A DNA stretch of 64,000 bases, from the NCBI GenBank assembly GCA_016709545.1, contig JADJMO010000001.1, positions 632,656 to 696,655 on the forward strand, written 5' to 3'. The notes below the pieces were generated by a model that saw only the letters and a program-made list of their open reading frames with translations, made no database searches and was not told the DNA's origin. The DNA comes from Myxococcales bacterium (GTDB lineage: Bacteria > Myxococcota_A > Polyangia > Polyangiales > JADJMO01). The position numbers and the translations under genes were made by a program. Positions 17,642-25,895 of this stretch are shown here, piece after piece (positions within the stretch are counted from its first letter, which is position 1; every line of letters starts with the position of its first letter).

Positions 17642-19615
17642 CTACGACCCGAGGATCTCTCGCAGCCGGGCGGCCAGGGCCGACGTGGTGTAGGGCTTCT
17701 CGAGGAACTCCACGCCGGCCTCGACACGGTCGGTGAGCTCGTCCGCGGCGTAGCCCGACGTGAGGAGCACCTTGAGGCCCGGCACGCGAGCCTGGAGGCG
17801 CTCGGCGAGGACCCTGCCGTTCATGCCCGGCATGACGACGTCGGTGAGGAGCAGGTGGATCGGCGGCGCGATCGTGTCGAGGGCCGCGAGCGCCGCCTCG
17901 CCGTTCGCGAAGGCGTGCACCGTGTACCCGAGGCGCTCGAGCACGCGGGTGCCGAGCGACCGCACGCGGGCATCGTCCTCGACGAGCAGGAGGGTCTCGG
18001 TCCCGAGCCGCGAGCCCGACGGCGTTCGCTGCCGGGACGACGGTGCCTCCTCGGTGCGGGGGAGGAAGATCGTGAACGTGGTGCCGTGGCCGCTCGCGTC
18101 GGCGACCTCGATGTGACCGTGGTTCTGCTTGACGATGCCGTAGACGGTGGCGAGCCCGAGCCCGGTGCCCTTGCCCACCTCCTTGGTGGTGAAGAACGGC
18201 TCGAACAGGTGGGCGCGGGTCTCGGCGCTCATGCCCGAGCCGCTGTCTTCGACCTCGAGCTTCACGTAGTCCCCCGGGGCGAGGTGGCAGGCCGCGGCCG
18301 CGCGCTCGTCGAGGTGCTCGTTGTTCGCGGCGATCGACAGGCTTCCGCCCTCGGGCATGGCGTCCCGCGCGTTGACGGCGAGGTTCACGAGGACCTGCTC
18401 CAGCTGGCCGGGGTCGAGCTTGACGCGATGGAGGTCCGGGGCCACCGCGGTCCGGAGCGCGATGGGCTCGCCGAGGATGCGCGCGAGCATCTTCTGCAGC
18501 TGACCGAGGACCTCCGCGAGCTCGAGCACGCGCGGTGCGATGACCTGCCGACGGGAGAACGCGAGCAGCTGTCGGGTGAGGTTCGTCGCCGAGCTCGCCG
18601 CGTGGTCCACCTCTTCGAGCAGCTCGCGCCGCGGGTCGACGGCAGAGAGGCCGTCGAGCAACAGCGAGACGTTGCCCTTGATGGCGGTGAGCAGGTTGTT
18701 GAAGTCGTGCGCGATGCCACCGGCGAGCCTGCCGACCGACTCGAGCTTCTGCGCGTGGCGCAGGTGTTCCTCGAGGCGTACCCGCTCCTCTTCGGCGCGC
18801 TTCCGCGCGGTCACGTCGCGCGCCACCATGACGATGCCCGCGACGCTCGGGTCGGCGAGCAGGCTGGTGCACGAGGCCTCGAGCCACCGATGCCCGCCGT
18901 CGCGGTGGGCGTGGCGGAATTCGAGCATGACGCTGGGAACACCACCGCGCGTCGCCCCGGTCAGGCCGGCGCGGATGCCCGCGTGGTCGTCGGGGTGCAC
19001 GAACGTGAGCCCGTGATGGCCGACGAGCTCCTCGGGGCCGAAGCCGAGGACGCGCCGGCAAGACGGGCTCACGAAGCGCTCGATGCCGTCCTTGTCCATG
19101 ATGAGCAGGATGTCGTTGAAGTTCTCCACCATCAGCCGGAAGCGTCGGTCGTCGGCGGAGGGGCGCTCGGCGTCTTGCTCCTTGGAGACGACCAGGAGCG
19201 CGGGCTCGCCCCGAAAGGTGTTCTTGTGCGCGACCGACCAGAACGAGCGCGGGACGCCTCCGTCTTCGAAGCGCAGAGCGAAGGGACTCGAGACCCGATC
19301 GGGGGAGGCGAGGAACGCGGTCAGCGCGGCCTCGAGCGCGGACCGATCTTCGGTGGGCACCAGCCGCTCAGGATTCTCGAGGGGCAGCCGCAGGCTCGTG
19401 CGCTGCTCGAACGCCGCGTTGACCCACCCGAGCTCGAGCCTCGGTCCAGGGCTCGTGGCGACGATCCGCCAGACGTGGACCAGCTCGTCGACCGCGCCCG
19501 CCAGCGCGAGGAAGGCCTCGGAGGTCGTACCCACGACGGGCGAATACCACAGCCGAGCCACCGCGGAGGTGGCCGGCAGAGCATTGCGTCCTAGAGGTCC
19601 GCGATGCGTCCCCAT
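17642..19615 (-). CDS. Hybrid sensor histidine kinase (PAS, HisKA/HATPase, receiver)
   Basis: A 657-residue cytosolic-looking hybrid kinase with no obvious membrane segment. Order: an N-terminal PAS-like region (residues ~25-130), a second PAS/PAC (about 155-275, NFNDILLIMDKDGIERFVSPS, HRWLEASCTSL, ARDVTARKRAEEE), HisKA with the phospho-His in GGIAHDFNNLL, HATPase (NLAVNARDAMP, EDSGSGMSAE, GTGLGLATVYGIVKQ) and a C-terminal receiver with the acceptor Asp in LLLTDVVMPGMNG and Lys in EKPYT. The HDFNN form is common in myxobacterial PAS kinases whose receiver phosphorylates itself or a separate regulator. No cognate output gene adjoins it. Confidence 0.93.
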   Translation of the reverse strand: MGTHRGPLGRNALPATSAVARLWYSPVVGTTSEAFLALAGAVDELVHVWRIVATSPGPRLELGWVNAAFEQRTSLRLPLENPERLVPTEDRSALEAALTAFLASPDRVSSPFALRFEDGGVPRSFWSVAHKNTFRGEPALLVVSKEQDAERPSADDRRFRLMVENFNDILLIMDKDGIERFVSPSCRRVLGFGPEELVGHHGLTFVHPDDHAGIRAGLTGATRGGVPSVMLEFRHAHRDGGHRWLEASCTSLLADPSVAGIVMVARDVTARKRAEEERVRLEEHLRHAQKLESVGRLAGGIAHDFNNLLTAIKGNVSLLLDGLSAVDPRRELLEEVDHAASSATNLTRQLLAFSRRQVIAPRVLELAEVLGQLQKMLARILGEPIALRTAVAPDLHRVKLDPGQLEQVLVNLAVNARDAMPEGGSLSIAANNEHLDERAAAACHLAPGDYVKLEVEDSGSGMSAETRAHLFEPFFTTKEVGKGTGLGLATVYGIVKQNHGHIEVADASGHGTTFTIFLPRTEEAPSSRQRTPSGSRLGTETLLLVEDDARVRSLGTRVLERLGYTVHAFANGEAALAALDTIAPPIHLLLTDVVMPGMNGRVLAERLQARVPGLKVLLTSGYAADELTDRVEAGVEFLEKPYTTSALAARLREILGS

Positions 19616-19650
19616 GGAAGGGGCCTGGTGATACGCAGAGAGGAAGCATC

Positions 19651-20718
19651 ATGGGACAGACCCTCTACCGACGACCGTTGCCCGCCGAGGCCATCGAGTT
19701 CTCCTCGCCCGAAGGGCGCAGGATCTTTGCAGAGGCGCTCGCCGCGTCCGAGCTCGACGGGTACTTCCGCCTCGCCGAGCAGTTCCACACCCAGTCCGCT
19801 CCAGCGTTCTGCGGCCTCGGCTCCCTGGTCGTCGCCCTCAACGCGCTCGGCATCGATCCCGGCCGCCTGTGGAAGGGGCCGTGGCGCTGGTTCGCCGAGG
19901 ACCTCCTCGACTGCTGCGTCCCGCTGTCCACGGTCCGCGAGCGTGGTCTCGACTTCGACGAGCTCGCCTGCCTCGCGCGCTGCAACGGCGCCGAGGTGGC
20001 CCTGTGTCGCGCCGACGGAAGCGACGCTCCTGCGTTCCGCGAGGCCCTGCGAGGGGCCTCCGATGGTGGGAGCGTCGTCGTCGTCGCCTACGATCGAGCG
20101 CGCCTCGGGCAGACCGGCAGCGGCCACTTCTCGCCGATCGGCGGCTTCCACAGCCGGCGGGATCTGGCGCTGGTGCTCGACGTGGCTCGGTTCAAGTACC
20201 CACCCCACTGGGTGCCGGTCGAACGCCTGTTCCACGCGATGGAGTCCGTCGATCCCGCGACCGGGCGGGCGAGAGGCTTCATGACCTTGCGCGCGCGCCG
20301 GAGCGGCCTCGCGCTGGGCTTCAGCCTGCGCTGCGACGGCGAGAGCTGGGCCGGCCTCGCCGGACGGCTCGGCTCGATCGTCGGTGGGCTCCACGCCCAC
20401 CCCGACCTCGCGACGCTCGCCCGCGCGGTGGCACCGCTCACGGCCAACGTGGAGCTCCGGATCCCGACCGCACCGACGCACGAGCAGGAGCTCGTCGAGG
20501 CGAGGGCCGCGCTGCGTGCGCTGCCCGGGTACGGCGAGATCGAGGCGGCCGTCGGGGCCGACGCCGAGGCGGTGACGGCCTTGCTGCTCGCGATGGTCGA
20601 GCGGTTGCCGGCCCGACTCCGATCGAGTCTCGAGCCCGTCGAGGAGCGGAGCGCGGCCCTCGCGAACGAGCTCGCGAACCTGCGCGCCCAGCTCGAGGCG
20701 ATGGGCGGCGCGGTCTGA
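19651..20718 (+). CDS. Phytochelatin synthase with C-terminal helical extension
   Basis: A 355-residue member of the phytochelatin synthase family (gamma-glutamylcysteine dipeptidyl transpeptidase), papain-like enzymes that cleave glycine from glutathione and, in eukaryotes, polymerise gamma-Glu-Cys chelators of heavy metals. The triad is intact: C54 in SAPAFCGLGS, H159 in GSGHFSPIGG, D177 in LVLDVARFKYPPHWV; the His-Asp spacing equals that of the plant enzyme (162/180). Bacterial relatives are usually about 220-240 residues and mainly hydrolyse glutathione; here about 130 residues follow, rich in Ala/Leu/Glu helices. Whether it synthesises or only hydrolyses is unknown. The gene is divergent from the histidine kinase. 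Confidence 0.92.
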   Translation: MGQTLYRRPLPAEAIEFSSPEGRRIFAEALAASELDGYFRLAEQFHTQSAPAFCGLGSLVVALNALGIDPGRLWKGPWRWFAEDLLDCCVPLSTVRERGLDFDELACLARCNGAEVALCRADGSDAPAFREALRGASDGGSVVVVAYDRARLGQTGSGHFSPIGGFHSRRDLALVLDVARFKYPPHWVPVERLFHAMESVDPATGRARGFMTLRARRSGLALGFSLRCDGESWAGLAGRLGSIVGGLHAHPDLATLARAVAPLTANVELRIPTAPTHEQELVEARAALRALPGYGEIEAAVGADAEAVTALLLAMVERLPARLRSSLEPVEERSAALANELANLRAQLEAMGGAV

Positions 20719-20725
20719 CACCGCT

Positions 20726-21760
20726 CTACTGGATCGCTCCCTGGTCGAAGCAGATCTCCAGGTAGTTGCGCATCGACCCCTGTTGCTCGCTCGGCTCGCC
20801 GCCGAGGGGGTGGCGAAAGCATCCTCGCGTGCCGTCGTCCTCGGCTCGATCGTGGAAGATCACCGCGACGCGGGTGCTGCCGAGCACGTGCCCACCGCGC
20901 GCCAGGACCCTAGCGCCGGCGGGCACCTTCCAGGTCTGACTCGACCCCGTCAACCCGAGGCCGCCGACGCCGAAGAGCTCCCCCACGCTCTCGCGTTCGA
21001 CCAGGGTGGCGAGGCCGTGGTAGACGGCGCACGACGTGTGGATCGCGAAGCGGGTCACCCCCTTGCGCGTGGCCCCGGCGACGCCAGCGAGGCCCACGTT
21101 TTCCTGGATCTCGTCCAGGGGAAAGACCCGGTCCGCCAGGCGGAGCGGCCCGTTCAGTCGATCGTTGGACTCGGGCACGACGAACGGCGTCGCCATCTCG
21201 AACGAGGTGGCGTGCGCGTCGCTCGCCAGGCGCACCACGATCGGGAGCCGATCGACCATCACCCGAAAGGCCGTCTCGCCAGGCTTCGCGCTCGCGGTCG
21301 TCGGGTGCAACACCACCCCGGCCGCGAGCTCCACCGAAGTGCCGTCCGCGTAGGCGACCTCGACCCGCTTGCGCGTGACCTCGGCGAGGTCTCGCGGGTC
21401 GACGAACAGGCGCAGCGCGAAGGGCTCGAGGCCCTGGGCAGGGCGGGTGCACATGTGGCCCTCCGGCGCGTCGGCGAGGGTCTCGACCACCACGGCGCCG
21501 TCTTCCTCGCCCTTGCGCTCGAAGAGGGCGTATTCGGCGTCCATGTTCGCGGCCGCGCTGGCCGACTTGGGCGCGAGGTTCGCGCGCATGCCGATCGGGT
21601 GCCCGGGCCCGATGCGGAACACACCGGTGGGCGAGAGCACCACGTAGCGACCCTCCTCGGCCGCGACGGTCTTGGTCGCCGGCGTCGGGCTCGGTCGCGG
21701 GCTCGGCGAGCCGCACGCGCCGAGCGTCGAGAACAGGAGGACGGCGAGGAGCCTCTGCAT
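20726..21760 (-). CDS. Lipoprotein of unknown function
   Basis: A 344-residue exported protein: MQRLLAVLLFSTLGACGS is a clear lipoprotein signal (Cys at 16), followed by a Pro/Ser linker and a beta-rich body with no recognised family. A central part reads as membrane-free strands (PLRLADRVFPLDEIQENVG) and the C-terminal third contains GRSGSSQTW-type and GCFRHPLGGEPSEQQ segments with a few Cys. An in-frame GTG 15 bases upstream is possible; ATG 21760 gives the more typical signal. It ends 8 bases from the phytochelatin synthase stop, so the two converge, and follows the DUF2804 gene on the same strand. Confidence 0.7.
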   Translation of the reverse strand: MQRLLAVLLFSTLGACGSPSPRPSPTPATKTVAAEEGRYVVLSPTGVFRIGPGHPIGMRANLAPKSASAAANMDAEYALFERKGEEDGAVVVETLADAPEGHMCTRPAQGLEPFALRLFVDPRDLAEVTRKRVEVAYADGTSVELAAGVVLHPTTASAKPGETAFRVMVDRLPIVVRLASDAHATSFEMATPFVVPESNDRLNGPLRLADRVFPLDEIQENVGLAGVAGATRKGVTRFAIHTSCAVYHGLATLVERESVGELFGVGGLGLTGSSQTWKVPAGARVLARGGHVLGSTRVAVIFHDRAEDDGTRGCFRHPLGGEPSEQQGSMRNYLEICFDQGAIQ

Positions 21761-21785
21761 GTCGTTCCGCGTCACTCTAGCAACC

Positions 21786-22790
21786 TCACCACCGCGCGCG
21801 GTGCTCCTCGGCCCACCCGAGGAACCCGTCGACCACGATGCGCTCGTCGAAGGCGATCACGTGCCCCGTCCAGCGTCCGAAGCGGAGATCGAGCGCCGTG
21901 CGCGCGAGGCCGAGGTCGAGGTTCGTGCGGCGGGTGACCCGCGGCCAGAACTGGAGGTCGACGTGACCGCAGCGATCGCGCACGGTCCACGGCCCCTCTA
22001 CGGAGCGCAGATCGTAGTCGAGGCGCACGTCGCACCCGAGCTTGTCGAGGCGACCGTCGACGAACACTCCGTTCTCGGTGGCGCCCGTGCCGTCGGTCCA
22101 GCGCGCGCCGAGCTGGACGCCGACCCGACGGCCGCGCGAGAGGCCCGCCGCCGTCGCCCAGTTCCAGGTGGTCTCGGTGGGCCAGACGCCGCGACCGTGG
22201 TCGAACGCGCCGAAGCCGTCGATCACGATCGTCTCGCCTCCGACGCGGACCTCGCCGTGGGCGGGCCGCGCGACGTGCTTGCTGGTGAGCTGGAACCGCT
22301 CGCCTTCTTCGTCGAACGGCACGACGACGTCGAGCGACTCGTCTGCGCCCCCGACGAAGATCTCGGCCTGGATACGGCCCTGCACGCCGCGGCCGTCCGC
22401 GGAGAGGTGCACGCCGCCGTCGCGGCGCACGAGCGAGCCCCGCACGAACGGTAGCCGTCCGCGCGCGTCGCCCTCGCCGCAGCCGTCGCCCAGCGAGAGG
22501 CCGAGCCCGAATGGCGAGGCCATGCCCGCGCTCACCACCGTGCGGCGTTCCAGGTCCACCCACGCGAGCTCGACGAGCCCGAGGTAGTCGAGGTCGGCGA
22601 GCGTGAGCTGCAGCGCGCCGCGCTCGCCGATCACGCACGCGTAGTCCCACCGCTTGCGACGGCCCCACGGGCCCGGCAACGGGGCGTCGAGGAGCGGTCG
22701 ACGGCTGAAGCCACGCGCCGCGGGGTGGAGGCGGCCGTCGTCGGTCGTGAGCCGACCGCGGGCGAGGAGCTCGGGCTCGTGGGTCGGCAC
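21786..22790 (-). CDS. DUF2804 family protein
   Basis: A 334-residue cytosolic-looking protein with the conserved blocks of DUF2804: the RPLLDAPLPGPWGRRKRWDYA region near the N-terminus, the central SKHVARPAHGEV segment, and GFGAFDHGRGVWPTETTWNWA. The family is widespread, beta-rich and uncharacterised. Residues suited to a catalytic or metal role (His/Asp in GAFDHGRG) are present but no activity is known. No signal peptide is seen. It is followed on the same strand by the lipoprotein gene, 25 bases away, suggesting co-transcription. Confidence 0.85.
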   Translation of the reverse strand: MPTHEPELLARGRLTTDDGRLHPAARGFSRRPLLDAPLPGPWGRRKRWDYACVIGERGALQLTLADLDYLGLVELAWVDLERRTVVSAGMASPFGLGLSLGDGCGEGDARGRLPFVRGSLVRRDGGVHLSADGRGVQGRIQAEIFVGGADESLDVVVPFDEEGERFQLTSKHVARPAHGEVRVGGETIVIDGFGAFDHGRGVWPTETTWNWATAAGLSRGRRVGVQLGARWTDGTGATENGVFVDGRLDKLGCDVRLDYDLRSVEGPWTVRDRCGHVDLQFWPRVTRRTNLDLGLARTALDLRFGRWTGHVIAFDERIVVDGFLGWAEEHRARW

Positions 22791-22844
22791 GAGCGAACTG
22801 CAGCACGTTTCCAGGCGCGGTTCCCGCGGCTAGCGTCGGCGTCG

Positions 22845-23603
22845 ATGCTCCGCCCGCACGAGCCGCCCGCGTTCGAGATCCACCACCCCGCGGCCCGCGG
22901 TCGCGTGCTCCTGATCTGCGACCACGCCTCGTGTCGCCTGCCCGAGGCGGTCGGCACGCTCGGGGTCTCCGAGGCCGACCTCGCGACGCACATCGGCTGG
23001 GATATCGGCGCCGCGGACGTCGCGCGCCGCCTCTCCGATCACCTCGACGCGACGCTCGTGATGCCCAGCTACTCGCGGCTGGTCGTCGACTGCAACCGCC
23101 CGCCGCACGCGCCGAGCGCCATGCCGGTGGTGAGCGGCGGGGTGCCCATCCCCGGCAACGAGGGGCTCGACGACGCGGCGCGCGCGCAGCGGATCGCGGC
23201 GATCCATCGGCCGTACCACGACGCGATCGCGGCGCTGCTCGACGCGCGGGCGAGCGAGGGGCGCCCGACGGTCCTGCTCTCGATCCACAGCTTCACCCCG
23301 GCGCCGCTGCACGGCACGCCGCGGCCGTGGCCCATCTCGTTGCTGTATGGGCGCGACGCGCGCCTCGCGTACCGGTTCCGCGACGCGCTCCGGGCGAGCG
23401 ACCCGAGCCTACTGGTGGGCGACAACGAGCCGTACTGGGTGAGCGACGAGAGCGACTACGCGATCCCCGTGCACGGGGTCCGGCGAGGGATCTTGCACAC
23501 GGCGTTCGAGCTCCGCCAGGACGGCGTCGACACGCGCGCGGGGGCGCACGCCTGGGCCGATCGGATCGCGGAGGTCTGGGAGCAGATCGCCCCGACCCTC
23601 TGA
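22845..23603 (+). CDS. N-formylglutamate amidohydrolase-family protein
   Basis: A 252-residue member of the N-formylglutamate amidohydrolase family (PF05013). Conserved blocks are present: LLICDHASCRLPEAVGTLG near the N-terminus, HIGWDIGAADVARRL, SRLVVDCNRP and LSIHSFTPAPLHG, all carrying the usual Asp, His and Arg positions. Classical members hydrolyse N-formyl-L-glutamate in histidine breakdown, but this sub-group is often found away from hut genes, as here, and its substrate is uncertain. It is divergent from the DUF2804 gene. Its TGA is directly followed by the stop of the opposing cytochrome gene. Confidence 0.88.
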   Translation: MLRPHEPPAFEIHHPAARGRVLLICDHASCRLPEAVGTLGVSEADLATHIGWDIGAADVARRLSDHLDATLVMPSYSRLVVDCNRPPHAPSAMPVVSGGVPIPGNEGLDDAARAQRIAAIHRPYHDAIAALLDARASEGRPTVLLSIHSFTPAPLHGTPRPWPISLLYGRDARLAYRFRDALRASDPSLLVGDNEPYWVSDESDYAIPVHGVRRGILHTAFELRQDGVDTRAGAHAWADRIAEVWEQIAPTL

Positions 23604-24050
23604 CTACGGGGCGGCCTGCGGCGCCTTTCCGCCCGGCACGTTGGTGTCCTTGATCGACACCACGAAGGCGACCAGCGTGCGGATCTGGTGCGGCGTGAGC
23701 ATCGTCCCCCACGCCACCATGCCCTTGTCGGGCCAGCCCTTCAGGATCGTCGTCTCGATCTGCTCGGGGGAGCCGCCGTGGAGCCACGCCGAGTCCGTGA
23801 GGTTCGGGCCGATCAGACCACTGCCATCGGCCTTGTGGCAGGGGCTGCAGTTGTTGCCGAACAGCGCGCGACCCGCGGCGATCATCGCCGGATCGGTGAG
23901 CCACGCGTCCGGCCCGGCCGGCGCGCTCGACGCGACGCTCGATCCGCTCACCGAGGTCGAGGGCACGGGGGTGGGGGAGGTCGGTGGGTTCGCCGAGGGA
24001 CGGGGCGAGCACGCGGCGACGAGGGCGCACAGCGACAGGGACCAGCGCAT
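23604..24050 (-). CDS. Exported c-type cytochrome (lipoprotein)
   Basis: A 148-residue monohaem cytochrome c. The N-terminus (MRWSLSLCALVAAC) is a lipoprotein signal, followed by a Ser/Pro/Thr linker; the haem motif is CSPCH and a distal Met is available in GMVAWG or GTMLTPHQIR. The fold resembles the small C-terminal cytochrome domain of CcoP-type proteins (MIAAGRALFGNNCSPCHK, GPNLTDSAWLHGGSPEQIETTIL, LTPHQIRTLVAFV). It probably carries electrons in the periplasm, anchored to a membrane. No oxidase genes adjoin it. Confidence 0.9.
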   Translation of the reverse strand: MRWSLSLCALVAACSPRPSANPPTSPTPVPSTSVSGSSVASSAPAGPDAWLTDPAMIAAGRALFGNNCSPCHKADGSGLIGPNLTDSAWLHGGSPEQIETTILKGWPDKGMVAWGTMLTPHQIRTLVAFVVSIKDTNVPGGKAPQAAP

Positions 24051-24098
24051 CCGACGAGCCTCCTCGGTCCGGGCGCTGCTGTCGAGATCAGACCGCGG

Positions 24099-24281
24099 TC
24101 ACGGAGCCTTCCTTCGACGAGACTTCGGTTGGAACTGGCGACCACCCGCCTGCTCCTCACCGATTGCGAGCGCCTCTTCCGCGGTCAGCGTGGGACCACC
24201 GAGGCGCTCGATCAGAGCGCGCCGCGCTTCCTGTTGTCTGGCCCAGCGGGCGGCCTCGACGAGGGTGTCTCGCTGCCGCAT
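24099..24281 (-). CDS. Small hypothetical protein downstream of malQ
   Basis: A 60-residue basic protein (MRQRDTLVEAARWARQQEAR..., ending QPKSRRRKAP) that would be mostly helical, with two amphipathic helices (LVEAARWARQQEARRALIERL and TAEEALAIGEEQAG). No homology is recognised. It begins 36 bases after malQ on the same strand and could be co-transcribed. The short length leaves doubt that it is a gene. Confidence 0.4.
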   Translation of the reverse strand: MRQRDTLVEAARWARQQEARRALIERLGGPTLTAEEALAIGEEQAGGRQFQPKSRRRKAP

Positions 24282-24317
24282 GACCCGAGGGTAGTTCTAG
24301 GGAGCGGGCTCGGCAAC

Positions 24318-25865
24318 CTAGCCGCGCCCGTGGCGTCGCGCGAGCTCCGCCGCCGTGCCGAGCCGGTGGGCGACCGCGCCGTCCCTGCGCATCGCGTCCA
24401 GCGTCATCGGCAGGCGCCAGGTCCAGTTGTCGCTCGAGGTGACGCCCGGCACGTTGACCCGGTCCTTCCACCCGAGCACGTCCTGCAAGGGCAGGAGCGC
24501 GAGCTCGGAGCCGGCGCCGTAGAGCGCGTCGAGCAGGGCGTCGTGCACGCGCGGCGCGAGCTTGTCGACCTCGTACTCCTGGGCCACCGCGCGCAGCGCC
24601 GGCACGCGCTCGAGGAACTGCCGCCGCTCGCCGTAGCGCAACGACTCCCACCAGGTGGCCATCGTGATCGTGTCGTGCGTGCCGCTGGTCGCGAGCGAGA
24701 GGTAGGGCCATCTGCCGGGCTCCTCCTGCTCCCACATCAGCACCTTGTACCCGGGCAGCCCGAGCTTCTTCATCGAGGCGCCGACGAAGCCGGGGATGGT
24801 CCCGAGGTCCTCCGCGATGACCTGGCCCTTGGTCGAAGCCACGAGCGCCGAGAGCACCTTCTCGCCGCGCGCGATCCACGCGGGCTCGCCGCCCTCGGGC
24901 ACGAAGCGACCGACGCGGTCCTCCTTGGTGCGCACGTACTGGCGGTAGTAGCCGACCAGGTGATCCACGCGGAAGCGGTCGAACATGCGGCCCATGTGCG
25001 CGCCACGCGCGCGCAGCCACGCGAGGTCGCCGCCGTCCATCGCGTCCCAGTCGTAGGCGGGCAGGCCCCAGTCCTGACCCTCGGGCACCCACGCGTCGCC
25101 GGGCACGCCGAGGCTGAAGTCGCGGCGGAACTCGCCCTTGTGCTGCCAGACGTCGGCGCTGTCGACGCCCACGATGAACGGCAGGTCGCCCATGAGCTCG
25201 ACGCCCATCGCGTTGCACTCGCGGCGGGTCGCGTCCCACTGCTCGTGGGCGATCCATTGCACGTAGGTGTGGTAGAGCGCCTCGCGACCGAGCTCGCGGC
25301 CGGCCACCTCGAGGGCGTGCGGGTCGCGCTCGCGCACCCCCGCCGGCCACGCGAGCCACCAGGCCTCGCCGTAGCGGCCCTTCTGCGCGCGGTAGAGCGC
25401 GTAGTCGCGCACCCACGCCGACTCGGTCTCGGCGAACGCGCGCAGCGCCGCGGCGCGCTCCGTGCGCGCCTCCCAGTGCTCGACGAAGAAGCGGTCGAAG
25501 GCGGCGCGCAGCAGGCGACGCTTGACCGCGCGGACCGCCGCGTAGTCCACGCGGGCCGCGTCGCGGAGCCGCGTGAAGGTGGCCTCGGCGTCGGGGCCGA
25601 GCAGCGGGCCGCGCTCCTCCTCGCGCAGGTCCTCGAGGCGATCGACGGCGACGTAGACCGGGTCGATCGCGAACGTGGTGCACGCCGAGTAGGGGCTGCT
25701 CTCGCCGTCGGGCAGCTCGCCGAGGGGCAGGAGCTGCACGAGGCCCTGGCCGGCCTCCTTGGCGAGGCGAGCGAACTCGGGCAGGTCGGCGATGTCGCCG
25801 ATGCCCAGGCTCCGCCCGGTGCGGAGCGAGAACAGCGGCACGAGGATTCCGGCGGTCTTGCGCAT
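24318..25865 (-). CDS. malQ: 4-alpha-glucanotransferase MalQ (GH77)
   Basis: A 515-residue amylomaltase that transfers maltooligosaccharide units between alpha-1,4-glucans in maltodextrin/glycogen metabolism. The GH77 catalytic residues are visible: the nucleophile Asp in RVDHLVGYYR, the acid/base Glu in IAEDLGTIP and the transition-state Asp in TSGTHDTITMATWW. The N-terminus (GILVPLFSLRTGRSLGIGDI, SSPYSACTTFAIDPVYV) is typical. It lies 30 bases downstream of the TonB receptor gene on the same strand, so the two may form a carbohydrate unit in which the receptor imports the glucan, but this link is inferred only from proximity. Confidence 0.95.
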   Translation of the reverse strand: MRKTAGILVPLFSLRTGRSLGIGDIADLPEFARLAKEAGQGLVQLLPLGELPDGESSPYSACTTFAIDPVYVAVDRLEDLREEERGPLLGPDAEATFTRLRDAARVDYAAVRAVKRRLLRAAFDRFFVEHWEARTERAAALRAFAETESAWVRDYALYRAQKGRYGEAWWLAWPAGVRERDPHALEVAGRELGREALYHTYVQWIAHEQWDATRRECNAMGVELMGDLPFIVGVDSADVWQHKGEFRRDFSLGVPGDAWVPEGQDWGLPAYDWDAMDGGDLAWLRARGAHMGRMFDRFRVDHLVGYYRQYVRTKEDRVGRFVPEGGEPAWIARGEKVLSALVASTKGQVIAEDLGTIPGFVGASMKKLGLPGYKVLMWEQEEPGRWPYLSLATSGTHDTITMATWWESLRYGERRQFLERVPALRAVAQEYEVDKLAPRVHDALLDALYGAGSELALLPLQDVLGWKDRVNVPGVTSSDNWTWRLPMTLDAMRRDGAVAHRLGTAAELARRHGRG

Positions 25866-25895
25866 CGCGGCGCATCCTAGCGGAAGCGGCCCCCG

